A stretch of DNA of 19,542 nucleotides from Thermohalobaculum sp035512995 (lineage in GTDB: Bacteria; Pseudomonadota; Alphaproteobacteria; Rhodobacterales; Rhodobacteraceae), in assembly GCA_035512995.1 (NCBI GenBank), contig DATKCY010000206.1, positions 1 through 19,542 on the forward strand, written 5' to 3'. Under the pieces are notes generated by a model, which saw nothing but the letters and a program-made list of their open reading frames with translations, was not told the origin of the DNA and made no database searches. Numbering within the stretch: the stretch's first letter is position 1; every line of letters starts with the position of its first letter. Made by a program: the position numbers and the translations under genes. Positions 13,484-19,542 of the stretch are shown piece by piece.

Positions 13484-14863
13484 ATGAACAGGACCTGGAC
13501 GAAGGACAGCTGGCGCGCGCGCGAGGCGCTGCAGTTGCCGGCCTACGAGGACCAGCAGCGGCTCGAGACGGTGCTCGGCCAGCTCGCGACCTATCCGCCC
13601 CTCGTCTTCGCGGGCGAGGCGCGGCGCCTGAAGCGCCGGCTGGCGGAGGTGGTCGAGGGCAGGGCCTTCCTGCTCCAGGGCGGGGACTGCGCCGAGAGCT
13701 TCGCCGAGTTCACCGCCGACAACATCCGCGACACCTTCCGCGTCATGCTGCAGATGGCGGTCGTGCTGACCTTCGGCGCGGGCGTGCCGGTGGTGAAGGT
13801 CGGCCGCACCGCGGGTCAGTTCGCCAAGCCGCGCTCGGCCGCGACCGAGACCCAGGGCGGCGTCGAGCTGCCGAGCTACCGCGGCGATATCGTCAACGAC
13901 ATCCTGTTCGACGAGGGGGCGCGCAGGCCCGACCCCGACCGGATGATCCTGGCCTACATGCAGTCGGCCGGCACGCTGAACCTGCTCCGCGCCTTCGCGA
14001 CCGGCGGCTATGCCGACCTGCACCGGGTGCAGTCCTGGAACCTCGAGTTCGCATCGGGAACCGAGGAGGCGCAGCGCTACCAGGAGCTGGCGCGCCGGAT
14101 CTCGGGCGCGGTCGGCTTCATGGATGCCTGCGGCGTCAATCCGGCCAACGCCCAGCGGCTGCGCGAGGTCGAGTACTACACGAGCCACGAGGCGCTGCTC
14201 CTGCCCTACGAGGAGGCGCTGGCGCGGGTCGACTCGACCAGCGGCGAGCACGTCGCGGGGTCGGGCCACATGGTCTGGATCGGCGACCGCACGCGCCAGC
14301 CCGACGGCGCGCATGTCGAGTTCTGCCGCGGCATCCTGAACCCGATCGGCATGAAGTGCGGGCCGAGCCTCGAGGTCGACGACCTGAAGCGCCTCCTCGA
14401 GCTGCTGAACCCGGAGAACGAGGCGGGACGGCTGACGCTGATCTGCCGCTTCGGCGCCGACAAGCTCGGCGACCACCTGCCCGGGCTGGTGCGCGCCGTC
14501 GAGGAGGAGGGGGCGAAGGTCGTCTGGTCGTGCGACCCGATGCACGGCAACACGGTCAAGTCGGAGTCGGGCTACAAGACGCGGCCGTTCGACCGCATCC
14601 TCGCCGAGGTGCAGGCCTTCTTCGACGTGCACAAGGCCGAGGGCACCTATGCCGGCGGCGTGCATTTCGAGATGACCGGCCAGGACGTGACCGAGTGCAC
14701 GGGCGGCATGCGCCAGCTCACCTCGGACGAGCTCTCGAGCCGCTATCACACCGCCTGCGATCCGCGGCTGAACGCGAGCCAGGCGCTCGAGCTCGCCTTC
14801 CTCGTGGCCGAGCGGCTGGAGGAGGAGGTGGCCGAGCGTGAGGCCGCCGCTCCCGAGTCCTGA
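13484..14863 (+). CDS. Class II 3-deoxy-7-phosphoheptulonate synthase
   Basis: A 459-residue class II (plant/AroAII-type) DAHP synthase, first step of the shikimate pathway: erythrose-4-phosphate plus phosphoenolpyruvate to DAHP. Motifs include FLLQGGDCAESF (metal-binding cysteine at C69), ILAYMQSAGTLNLLRAFATG, HMVWIGDRTRQPDGAHVEF, NPIGMKCGPS, LICRFGADKLGDHLP, WSCDPMHGNTV, and GVHFEMTGQDVTECTGG. Length is normal. I chose ATG 13484 with GAGG six bases upstream over an in-frame TTG at 13472. Its last 26 bases overlap serB, so the two are translated from one message. Confidence 0.96.
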   Translation: MNRTWTKDSWRAREALQLPAYEDQQRLETVLGQLATYPPLVFAGEARRLKRRLAEVVEGRAFLLQGGDCAESFAEFTADNIRDTFRVMLQMAVVLTFGAGVPVVKVGRTAGQFAKPRSAATETQGGVELPSYRGDIVNDILFDEGARRPDPDRMILAYMQSAGTLNLLRAFATGGYADLHRVQSWNLEFASGTEEAQRYQELARRISGAVGFMDACGVNPANAQRLREVEYYTSHEALLLPYEEALARVDSTSGEHVAGSGHMVWIGDRTRQPDGAHVEFCRGILNPIGMKCGPSLEVDDLKRLLELLNPENEAGRLTLICRFGADKLGDHLPGLVRAVEEEGAKVVWSCDPMHGNTVKSESGYKTRPFDRILAEVQAFFDVHKAEGTYAGGVHFEMTGQDVTECTGGMRQLTSDELSSRYHTACDPRLNASQALELAFLVAERLEEEVAEREAAAPES

Positions 14864-15740
14864 TCCCCGGTTCGACCGCGTGAGCTGGGTCCTGGTCGCG
14901 ACCGCGCCTTCGGGCGCGGCGCTCGACGACGCGGCGGCCGCGCGGATCGGCCGCGCGGCCGGCGGCGCGCCCGTCCGGCTCGGGCCCGAGGCGGTCGAGG
15001 TGGCGCTCGAGGCAGCGCCCGACCTGGCGGCGCTCAGCGCCGACTTCGCCGGCATCGACCTCAACGCCGTGCCGGCCGAGGGGCGGCGGAAGCGCCTGCT
15101 GATCGCCGACATGGACTCGACCATCATCCCGGTCGAGTGCATCGACCTCGTGGCCGAATATGCCGGGCGCGGCGAGGAGGTGCGCGGGATCACCGAGCGG
15201 GCGATGCGGGGCGAGCTGGACTTCGCCGAGGCGGTCCGTGCGCGCGTGGCGCTGGCGCAAGGGCTCGAGGAGACGGCGCTCGAGCGCATCCTGGCCGAGC
15301 GGGTCACGCTCAACCCCGGCGCGCGCACGCTGGTCCGGACGATGGCGGCCAACGGCGCGCACACCGCCCTCGTCTCGGGCGGATTCGCCTGGTTCTGCGA
15401 GCGCGTGGCCGCCGCCGCAGGGTTCGCCGAGCACCGCGCGAACCGGCTGGTGTTCGAGGGCGGCAGGCTGCGCGGGGTGGCCGAGCCGGTGCTCGGGCGC
15501 GAGGCGAAGGTCGAGGCGCTGGACGAAATGCTCGCGCGATTCGGGCTGGCGGCGGCGGAGGCGCTCGCCGTCGGCGACGGCGCGAACGACCTCGGCATGA
15601 TCGGCGCGGCCGGGCTCGGCGTCGGCTACCGCCCGAAGCCCGTCGTGGCCGAGTTGGCCGACGCGGTGATCGAGCACAGCGACCTGACGGCTCTGCTGTA
15701 CCTTCAGGGCTACTCTTCCGCCGCGTTCGTGACGGATTGA
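14838..15740 (+). CDS. serB: Phosphoserine phosphatase
   Basis: A 300-residue HAD-superfamily phosphatase that releases serine from O-phosphoserine, the last step of serine synthesis. Motif I is IADMDSTIIPVECID with nucleophile D91 and acid/base D93. Motif II is ALVSGGFAWF, motif III includes GREAKVEALDEML and motif IV is AVGDGANDLGMIG. The N-terminal 80 residues form the usual SerB leading domain. The GTG start (14838) lies inside the end of the DAHP synthase gene with AGGAGG at 14823-14828 in good position. The two genes join serine and aromatic amino acid synthesis, which meet in tryptophan formation. Confidence 0.95.
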   Translation: MRPPLPSPDPRFDRVSWVLVATAPSGAALDDAAAARIGRAAGGAPVRLGPEAVEVALEAAPDLAALSADFAGIDLNAVPAEGRRKRLLIADMDSTIIPVECIDLVAEYAGRGEEVRGITERAMRGELDFAEAVRARVALAQGLEETALERILAERVTLNPGARTLVRTMAANGAHTALVSGGFAWFCERVAAAAGFAEHRANRLVFEGGRLRGVAEPVLGREAKVEALDEMLARFGLAAAEALAVGDGANDLGMIGAAGLGVGYRPKPVVAELADAVIEHSDLTALLYLQGYSSAAFVTD

Positions 15741-15773
15741 CCGGGGCGCCGCACTGCCCTGTTCCCCTGAACG

Positions 15774-15799
15774 AAAAAAAGCCGGGCGAGAGGCCCGGC
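15774..15799 (-). terminator. Intrinsic terminator of LysR gene
   Basis: GCCGGGC (15781-15787) and GCCCGGC (15793-15799) form a seven-base stem with a five-base loop. Seven A residues at 15774-15780 read as a T-tract on the minus strand. This is a textbook terminator for leftward transcription from the LysR gene, whose stop lies about 120 bases away. Outer complementary arms (CCCTGT 15757-15762 with ACAGGG 15808-15813, and TGAAC 15768-15772 with GTTCA 15803-15807) would let the serB transcript fold the same region into a longer hairpin. Confidence 0.8.
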
Positions 15800-15919
15800 C
15801 AAGTTCAACAGGGAGGTATCACAACCTGAAGCTTGGGCTCTCACCCTCGCCTCAAGGTCGAAGATAGGCCACAACGGCAGGTCGAACAAGTTGCCCAAAG
15901 GCGTCAGCGGGCAAACCGG

Positions 15920-16834
15920 CTATGTCGGAGCTGCAACCGGGATCGGCCTGGGGGCGTTCGCGGTCCCGGCAATCTCTGCCAGCATGAAGTCCCGGAAGGC
16001 GCTAACCCTCTGAGATTTCTTCAGTTCCTCAGGGTAGACGAAGTAGACGGTGATCGGCGGACTGGCCTCGTCGGGCATCACATTGGCCAGTTCCGGATAG
16101 TCGCGAGTGATGTAATCGGGCAACGCTGCAATGCCGAGTCCGTTCGCCGCCGCCTTCAGCACGCCGAAGTAGCTGTTGATCGTCATGTGCGAGGTCCGGC
16201 CGGCGCGGCAGACCTGGGCGAGCCAGCTGCTCGCCTCGTTCGGCTGCGCCGCCGAGGTGTCGAAGCAGATCAGCCGGTGCTGCGCCAGGTCCGCAAGCGT
16301 TTCCGGGTGGCCGCGCGCGGCCAGGTAGGTGCGGCTGGCATAGAGCCGGATCACGACCTCCATCAGCGGCCGGCGAATCAGGTCCGACTGATTCGGGCTC
16401 GCCATGCGGATCGCGACGTCGGCCTCGCGCATCGGCAGGTCGAGGATCGACTCGGTCAGGATCAGGTTGACGCTGAGGTTCGGGTGCGCCTCGAACAGCC
16501 GGTGCAGCCGCGGCGCCAGCCACAGCGTGCCGAAGCCCGCCGTCGCGGTCACCTTGAGCTCTCCGTGCACCTCGTCCTTGGCGTCGCGGATGCGGGCAGC
16601 GGCTGCGTTCAGCCGCTTGCTCATCGCCTCGGTCGCCTCGTAGAGCAGCTCCCCCTGCTCGGTCAGCAGCAGGCCGCGGGCGTGGCGGTGGAACAGCACC
16701 GCCTGCAGCTGCTGCTCGAGCCCCCGGATCTGCCGGCTGATCGCCGACTGGCTGAGGTTGAGCTGCTCGCCGGCATGGGTCAGGCTGCCGGCACTCGCGA
16801 CCGCATGGAAGACCCGCAGCTTGTCCCAGTCCAT
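15920..16834 (-). CDS. LysR-type regulator, VtlR/LsrB-like
   Basis: A 304-residue LysR regulator. The N-terminal winged helix-turn-helix is MDWDKLRVFHAVASAGSLTH, then LNLSQSAISRQIRGLEQQLQ, followed by LFHRHARGLLLTEQGELLYE. This wording is typical of the VtlR (Brucella) / LsrB (Sinorhizobium) group. The effector domain from about residue 90 has the usual two-lobed fold (LKVTATAGFGTLWLAPRLHR, ADVAIRMASPNQSDLIRRPL). VtlR is known to control small RNAs and LsrB oxidative-stress and envelope genes; the target here is unknown. ATG 16834 with GGGGAA just upstream is preferred over a longer frame that begins at 16915. It is divergent from the secreted unknown protein and ends before a strong terminator. 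Confidence 0.92.
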   Translation of the reverse strand: MDWDKLRVFHAVASAGSLTHAGEQLNLSQSAISRQIRGLEQQLQAVLFHRHARGLLLTEQGELLYEATEAMSKRLNAAAARIRDAKDEVHGELKVTATAGFGTLWLAPRLHRLFEAHPNLSVNLILTESILDLPMREADVAIRMASPNQSDLIRRPLMEVVIRLYASRTYLAARGHPETLADLAQHRLICFDTSAAQPNEASSWLAQVCRAGRTSHMTINSYFGVLKAAANGLGIAALPDYITRDYPELANVMPDEASPPITVYFVYPEELKKSQRVSAFRDFMLAEIAGTANAPRPIPVAAPT

Positions 16835-16934
16835 CGTTCCCCACCCGGTTTCCGACTGTTGCGGCCTGAGATTCAGCGCGCGCGCATTATATCGACGCGC
16901 ACGCGCCCCTGGCACGAAAAAGCGAAGGCTCCTT
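16835..16934. promoter_or_regulatory. Divergent promoter region, LysR / secreted protein
   Basis: The complement of 16886-16891 is a perfect TATAAT for leftward (LysR) transcription, with a poor -35. The same AT core reads TATAT on the plus strand. It is flanked by GCGCG and CGCGC arms, giving partial dyad symmetry where a LysR protein could autoregulate. GAAGG (16924-16928) is the ribosome site for the rightward gene. Confidence 0.4.
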
Positions 16935-17780
16935 ATGCACCGACTCGTTGCGATTCTCGTTACGCTCTGCCTGCTGGTCCCCGGTCTCGCCGCCGCGCAG
17001 GACCGGTTGTCGGGGACCTATATGGGCGTGAAGGACGCCGAGGGGGCGCGGCTCGACATCCAGCCGGCCGAGGACGGCTTCAGCGGCACGCTCTACGATG
17101 CGCGCGGCAACGCGCAGGCGTTCCGTGCCGACCGCATGGGCGAGACGGCCGAGGCGATCATCGACATGGGCGGGGGTGCCGTGCTGATGCAGGTCTCGCC
17201 GATGCCCTACGGCGCCGAGGTCGCCTTCGTGCCGGTCGAGCCGACGGGGGAGCTCAACGCCGCCCGGGCGCGGGTCGACAGCTTCGTCCGCCCGGGGCTC
17301 GAGGTGCCCGATCCGCCGGCGGGCTTCATGCCGCCGCCGGTGACGCCCAACACGCGGATCACCGGCAACAGCTTCCTGCAGTCATACCAGTTCTGGAGCC
17401 CCGCCGGGGTCAGCAACGGCTATGCCGCGCTGCCCGAGCGCGTGCGCACGCTGATGCGCTTCTTTCCTGCCGTGCAGCTCGACGTGATCTTCAAGCTCTG
17501 CCTCGCGCCGCAGGCCGGCCAGGCGCTGGCCGAGGCGCTGCGCGGGCAGGGGGTCCAGTGCCCGCAGGTGGTCCAGGCGATGGCCGACGCGCAGCGGCGT
17601 GGCACCTTCGACAGCTACAAGGAGGGGGTCGAGGCCGAGCTCTCGCAGCTCCTCGACAGCGTCCGCTGCGCCGAGGGCTATCTCGAGGGCCGCGCGACCT
17701 GCGACCAGGCCGCGCGGAGGCTCAGCGACGCGGCCGTCTCGCTCCGAACGGCCGCGCACGTGCTTCAGGGGATGCGCTAG
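16935..17780 (+). CDS. Secreted protein of unknown function
   Basis: 281 residues; I do not recognise the family. Residues 1-21 are a signal peptide (MHRLVAILVTLCLLVPGLAAA), with likely cleavage before Q22, so the protein is probably periplasmic. The mature N-terminal half (DRLSGTYMGVKDAEGARLDI, DGFSGTLYDARGNAQAF) looks like a small beta-rich domain with repeated G-T-Y/L strands. A proline-rich hinge (VPDPPAGFMPPPVTPNT) leads to an alpha-helical C-terminal half with four cysteines (LCLAP, VQCPQ, VRCAEG, ATCDQ) that could form two disulfides. The start has GAAGG six bases upstream. It is divergent from the LysR gene, and its stop overlaps the convergent HxlR stop by three bases. Confidence 0.8.
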   Translation: MHRLVAILVTLCLLVPGLAAAQDRLSGTYMGVKDAEGARLDIQPAEDGFSGTLYDARGNAQAFRADRMGETAEAIIDMGGGAVLMQVSPMPYGAEVAFVPVEPTGELNAARARVDSFVRPGLEVPDPPAGFMPPPVTPNTRITGNSFLQSYQFWSPAGVSNGYAALPERVRTLMRFFPAVQLDVIFKLCLAPQAGQALAEALRGQGVQCPQVVQAMADAQRRGTFDSYKEGVEAELSQLLDSVRCAEGYLEGRATCDQAARRLSDAAVSLRTAAHVLQGMR

Positions 17781-18118
17781 GCGCTCGCGCGCTCGCGCAC
17801 GCCGCGGCGCGTCGTCTTGCCCCAGTCCTCGATCAGCTCGAGAACGGGACGAAGCGCCTCGCCCTTCGGGGTGATGCGGTACTCGAGCCGCCGGGCGCCG
17901 GCGTGCACCGGGCGCTTCTCGAGGATGCCCTCGTCGACGAGACGCGCGAGACGGTTCGACAGGATGTTGCGGGCCACGCCCAGCCGGCGCTGGAAGGTGT
18001 CGAAACGCGTGATGCCTCTAAGCGCGGCCCAGACGATCAGAAGGGTCCAACTGTCGCCGATCTGGCGCACGGCGTCCGTCATGGCGCCGATCTCGCTCTG
18101 CTCAAGGTCTGCCATCAT
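17777..18118 (-). CDS. HxlR-family winged-helix regulator
   Basis: A 113-residue HxlR/MarR-like regulator. The family pattern is clear: GDSWTLLIVWAALRGITRFD, then LGVARNILSNRLARLVDEGI (recognition helix), then RRLEYRITPKGEALRPVLEL (wing and dimer helix). ATG 18118 has AGGAG five bases upstream; a GTG at 18133 would add five residues. No cysteine is present, so redox sensing of the HypR type is unlikely. It is divergent from the acyl-CoA dehydrogenase and probably regulates it and itself; that is an inference from layout and from the paired inverted boxes in the shared promoter region. Confidence 0.9.
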   Translation of the reverse strand: MMADLEQSEIGAMTDAVRQIGDSWTLLIVWAALRGITRFDTFQRRLGVARNILSNRLARLVDEGILEKRPVHAGARRLEYRITPKGEALRPVLELIEDWGKTTRRGVRERASA

Positions 18119-18137
18119 GCGTTCTCCTTCCACGGAG

Positions 18138-18242
18138 CTTGCTTGCGGGGGGGACCATACTCATACCACGATTGCCGACACCGAGAATTGTCCTGAGATA
18201 ACCATCGGTTTCAAAATGGATTAGTTGCCTTTCGCAAGCAAG
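18138..18242. promoter_or_regulatory. Paired inverted boxes in HxlR/ACAD promoter region
   Basis: CTTGCTTGCG at 18138-18147 and its exact complement CGCAAGCAAG at 18233-18242 are centred 95 bases apart, about nine helical turns. Each lies 19-23 bases before one of the divergent start codons (18118 and 18266). A possible rightward promoter, TTGTCC (18188-18193) with TCAAAA (18211-18216), would start transcription just before the right box. This fits a repressor that silences both genes. Confidence 0.45.
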
Positions 18243-18265
18243 GGGCAGATCCAGGAGGAGGCGAG

Positions 18266-19468
18266 ATGGACTTCACCCTGCCGGACGGCGCCGAGGTCTA
18301 CCGCGCCCGGGTGGCGGACTTCGTGGCCGAGCACGTGCTGCCGCTCGAGGACGAGCCTTCGAGCTTCTCGGACCACGGGAACATTCCGCCCGACCGGCTG
18401 GCGCCGGTGCGCGACAGAGCCAGGGCGGCGGGCCTGTGGCTGCCGCAGCTTGCCGAGGCGGAGGGCGGCCTCGGCCTGCCCTTCGTCGCGCTCGCGGCCG
18501 CCTACGAGGAGATGAATCGCTCCGTCTTCGGCCCGGTCTGCTTCAATGCCGCGGCGCCCGAGGACGGCAACATGCGCCTGCTCGCCCAGGTCGGCACGAT
18601 CGAGCAGAAGGCGTGGTGGCTGGCACCGGTCGCCGAGGGGCGCGTCCGCTCGGCGTTCGCGATGACCGAGCCGCATCCGGGCGCGGGCTCGGACCCCTCG
18701 ATGATGCGGACCCGCGCCGAGCGGACCCCGGGCGGCTGGCGCATCACCGGGCGCAAGTGGTTCATCACCGGCGCCGAGGGGGCCGGGCGCTTCATCGTCA
18801 TGGCGCGCACCTCGGACGATCCGCGGAAGGGGCTGACCGCCTTCCTGTTCGACGCGGACGCGCCCGGCTGGCGCATCGCGCGGCGGATCGGGATCATGGG
18901 GCCGGAGGAGCACGGCGGGCACTGCGAGCTGGTGTTCGACGGCCTCGAGGTTCCCGACGAGCACGTGCTGATGGCCGAGGGCGACGGCCTCAAGGTCACG
19001 CAGATCCGCCTCGGACCCGCGCGGCTCACGCACTGCATGCGCTGGCTCGGCCTCGCCAGGCGCTGCATGGAGATCGCGAGCGCCTATGCCGCCGAGCGCG
19101 AGGGCTTCGGCGTGCGCCTGGCCGACCGCGAGACCGTGCAGGTCAAGCTCGGCAACCTGGCGCAGCAGATCGAGATCGGGCGGCTGCTGACGATGAAGGC
19201 GGCGTGGGAGCTCGACCAGGGCGGGCGGGCGCGGACCGCGATCTCGATGGCGAAGGTGCAGGTGGCCGAGACGCTGCACCGCGCCGCCGACGACGCGATC
19301 CAGATCTGCGGCGCGCGCGGCTACTCGACCGACACCGTGCTCGAGTGGATCTACCGCTACGCCCGCCAGGCGCGGCTGGTCGACGGCGCCGACGAGGTGC
19401 ATAAGATGGTGCTGGCGCGCGCGTATGCCGGGGCCGGCAGCGGCCTCTGGCGCTGGGGCGCCGCCTGA
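18266..19468 (+). CDS. Acyl-CoA dehydrogenase, ACAD10/11-type
   Basis: A 400-residue FAD-dependent dehydrogenase that would introduce the alpha-beta double bond into an acyl-CoA. Visible: N-terminal helical domain; the flavin/substrate segment AFAMTEPHPGAGSDPSMM; KWFITGAEGAGRFIVMART; and the C-terminal helical domain with QICGARGYSTDTVLEWIYR. At the place of the usual catalytic glutamate (YEGTSEIH in medium-chain enzymes), it reads VDGADEVHK, so aspartate D373 is the candidate base. This DGxDEVH form is typical of ACAD10/11-like enzymes. GGAGGAGG lies just upstream of the ATG. It is divergent from an HxlR regulator. The acyl chain length is not readable. Confidence 0.93.
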   Translation: MDFTLPDGAEVYRARVADFVAEHVLPLEDEPSSFSDHGNIPPDRLAPVRDRARAAGLWLPQLAEAEGGLGLPFVALAAAYEEMNRSVFGPVCFNAAAPEDGNMRLLAQVGTIEQKAWWLAPVAEGRVRSAFAMTEPHPGAGSDPSMMRTRAERTPGGWRITGRKWFITGAEGAGRFIVMARTSDDPRKGLTAFLFDADAPGWRIARRIGIMGPEEHGGHCELVFDGLEVPDEHVLMAEGDGLKVTQIRLGPARLTHCMRWLGLARRCMEIASAYAAEREGFGVRLADRETVQVKLGNLAQQIEIGRLLTMKAAWELDQGGRARTAISMAKVQVAETLHRAADDAIQICGARGYSTDTVLEWIYRYARQARLVDGADEVHKMVLARAYAGAGSGLWRWGAA

Positions 19469-19528
19469 GGCCGGGCGCCCCCGCGCCCGGTTCCCGGGGC
19501 TCGCGCCCGCCCCGCCTGAGGCCGGGCG
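19461..19528 (+). repeat. Direct repeat and hairpin after the dehydrogenase
   Basis: The 17-base sequence CCGCCTGAGGCCGGGCG occurs at 19461-19477, including the TGA stop, and again at 19512-19528. Immediately after the stop, CCGGGCGC (19471-19478) pairs with GCGCCCGG (19483-19490) around CCCC. This is an eight-base hairpin with no T-run after it and could end the transcript. The remaining bases to 19542 hold nothing else that I can support. Confidence 0.5.
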
Positions 19529-19542
19529 GGCCGCGCTCAGAG

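Noticed and set aside
12154..14841. 895-codon open frame on the plus strand
   Set aside because: It runs antisense through the GlxA-type regulator and out of frame through the DAHP synthase. It is arginine- and glycine-rich with no domain, as expected for shadow frames in GC-rich DNA.
13436..15598. 720-codon open frame on the minus strand
   Set aside because: Antisense to the DAHP synthase and serB, both of which have complete catalytic motifs; its composition is that of a shadow.
15710..15898. 62-codon minus-strand ORF after the LysR gene
   Set aside because: It begins with TTG, runs through a strong terminator and T-tract, and ends inside serB.
1..19542. CRISPR arrays, insertion sequences, prophage or defence genes
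   Set aside because: No regularly spaced repeats, transposase, integrase, nuclease or toxin-antitoxin motifs were found on reading both strands.

Overview
The window is GC-rich (roughly 70 % by eye). Gene content and protein style point to an alphaproteobacterium, most likely Rhodobacterales (Paracoccaceae/Roseobacter-like). Evidence includes an XRE regulator with the N-terminus typical of that group, SdhE, an LdtR-like MarR regulator, the rodZ-like/ispG gene pair, a class II DAHP synthase and a VtlR/LsrB-type LysR regulator. It is mostly chromosomal housekeeping and transport DNA. I see no phage, transposon, CRISPR array, toxin-antitoxin pair or defence island.

Left part (1-6759). A truncated aspartate aminotransferase runs off the left edge on the minus strand. 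A gene-poor, probably regulatory stretch of about 520 bp follows. Then, on the plus strand: an XRE regulator; sdhE and a 3-hydroxyisobutyrate-dehydrogenase-like gene in one unit; an LdtR-like MarR regulator; a RodZ-like membrane HTH protein; ispG (isoprenoid synthesis); and a membrane-anchored DUF1499 protein whose start overlaps the ispG stop.

Middle (6760-11449). A complete five-gene branched-chain-amino-acid-type ABC importer (binding protein, two permeases, two ATPases) sits behind a TTGACA promoter. It is tightly packed with overlapping stop/start codons. A tRNA-Pro(TGG) gene follows.

Right part (11450-19542). On the minus strand lie an acyl-CoA thioesterase and a GlxA/GbdR-type AraC regulator. 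Divergent from these, a class II DAHP synthase overlaps serB. A LysR regulator with a strong terminator is divergent from a secreted protein of unknown function. An HxlR regulator is divergent from an ACAD10/11-type acyl-CoA dehydrogenase.

No large undescribed system is evident; the unusual signals are in non-coding DNA. The best are: (i) mutually exclusive GC-rich hairpins around the thioesterase start codon; (ii) a pair of 10-bp inverted CTTGCTTGCG boxes placed almost symmetrically before the divergent HxlR and dehydrogenase genes; (iii) an NnrR/Dnr-like palindrome with a repeated half-site upstream of the aminotransferase and XRE genes; (iv) a 14-codon, apparently leaderless ORF whose stop overlaps the ispG start; and (v) repeated TTTTCCGGAAG boxes between the LdtR-like and RodZ-like genes.
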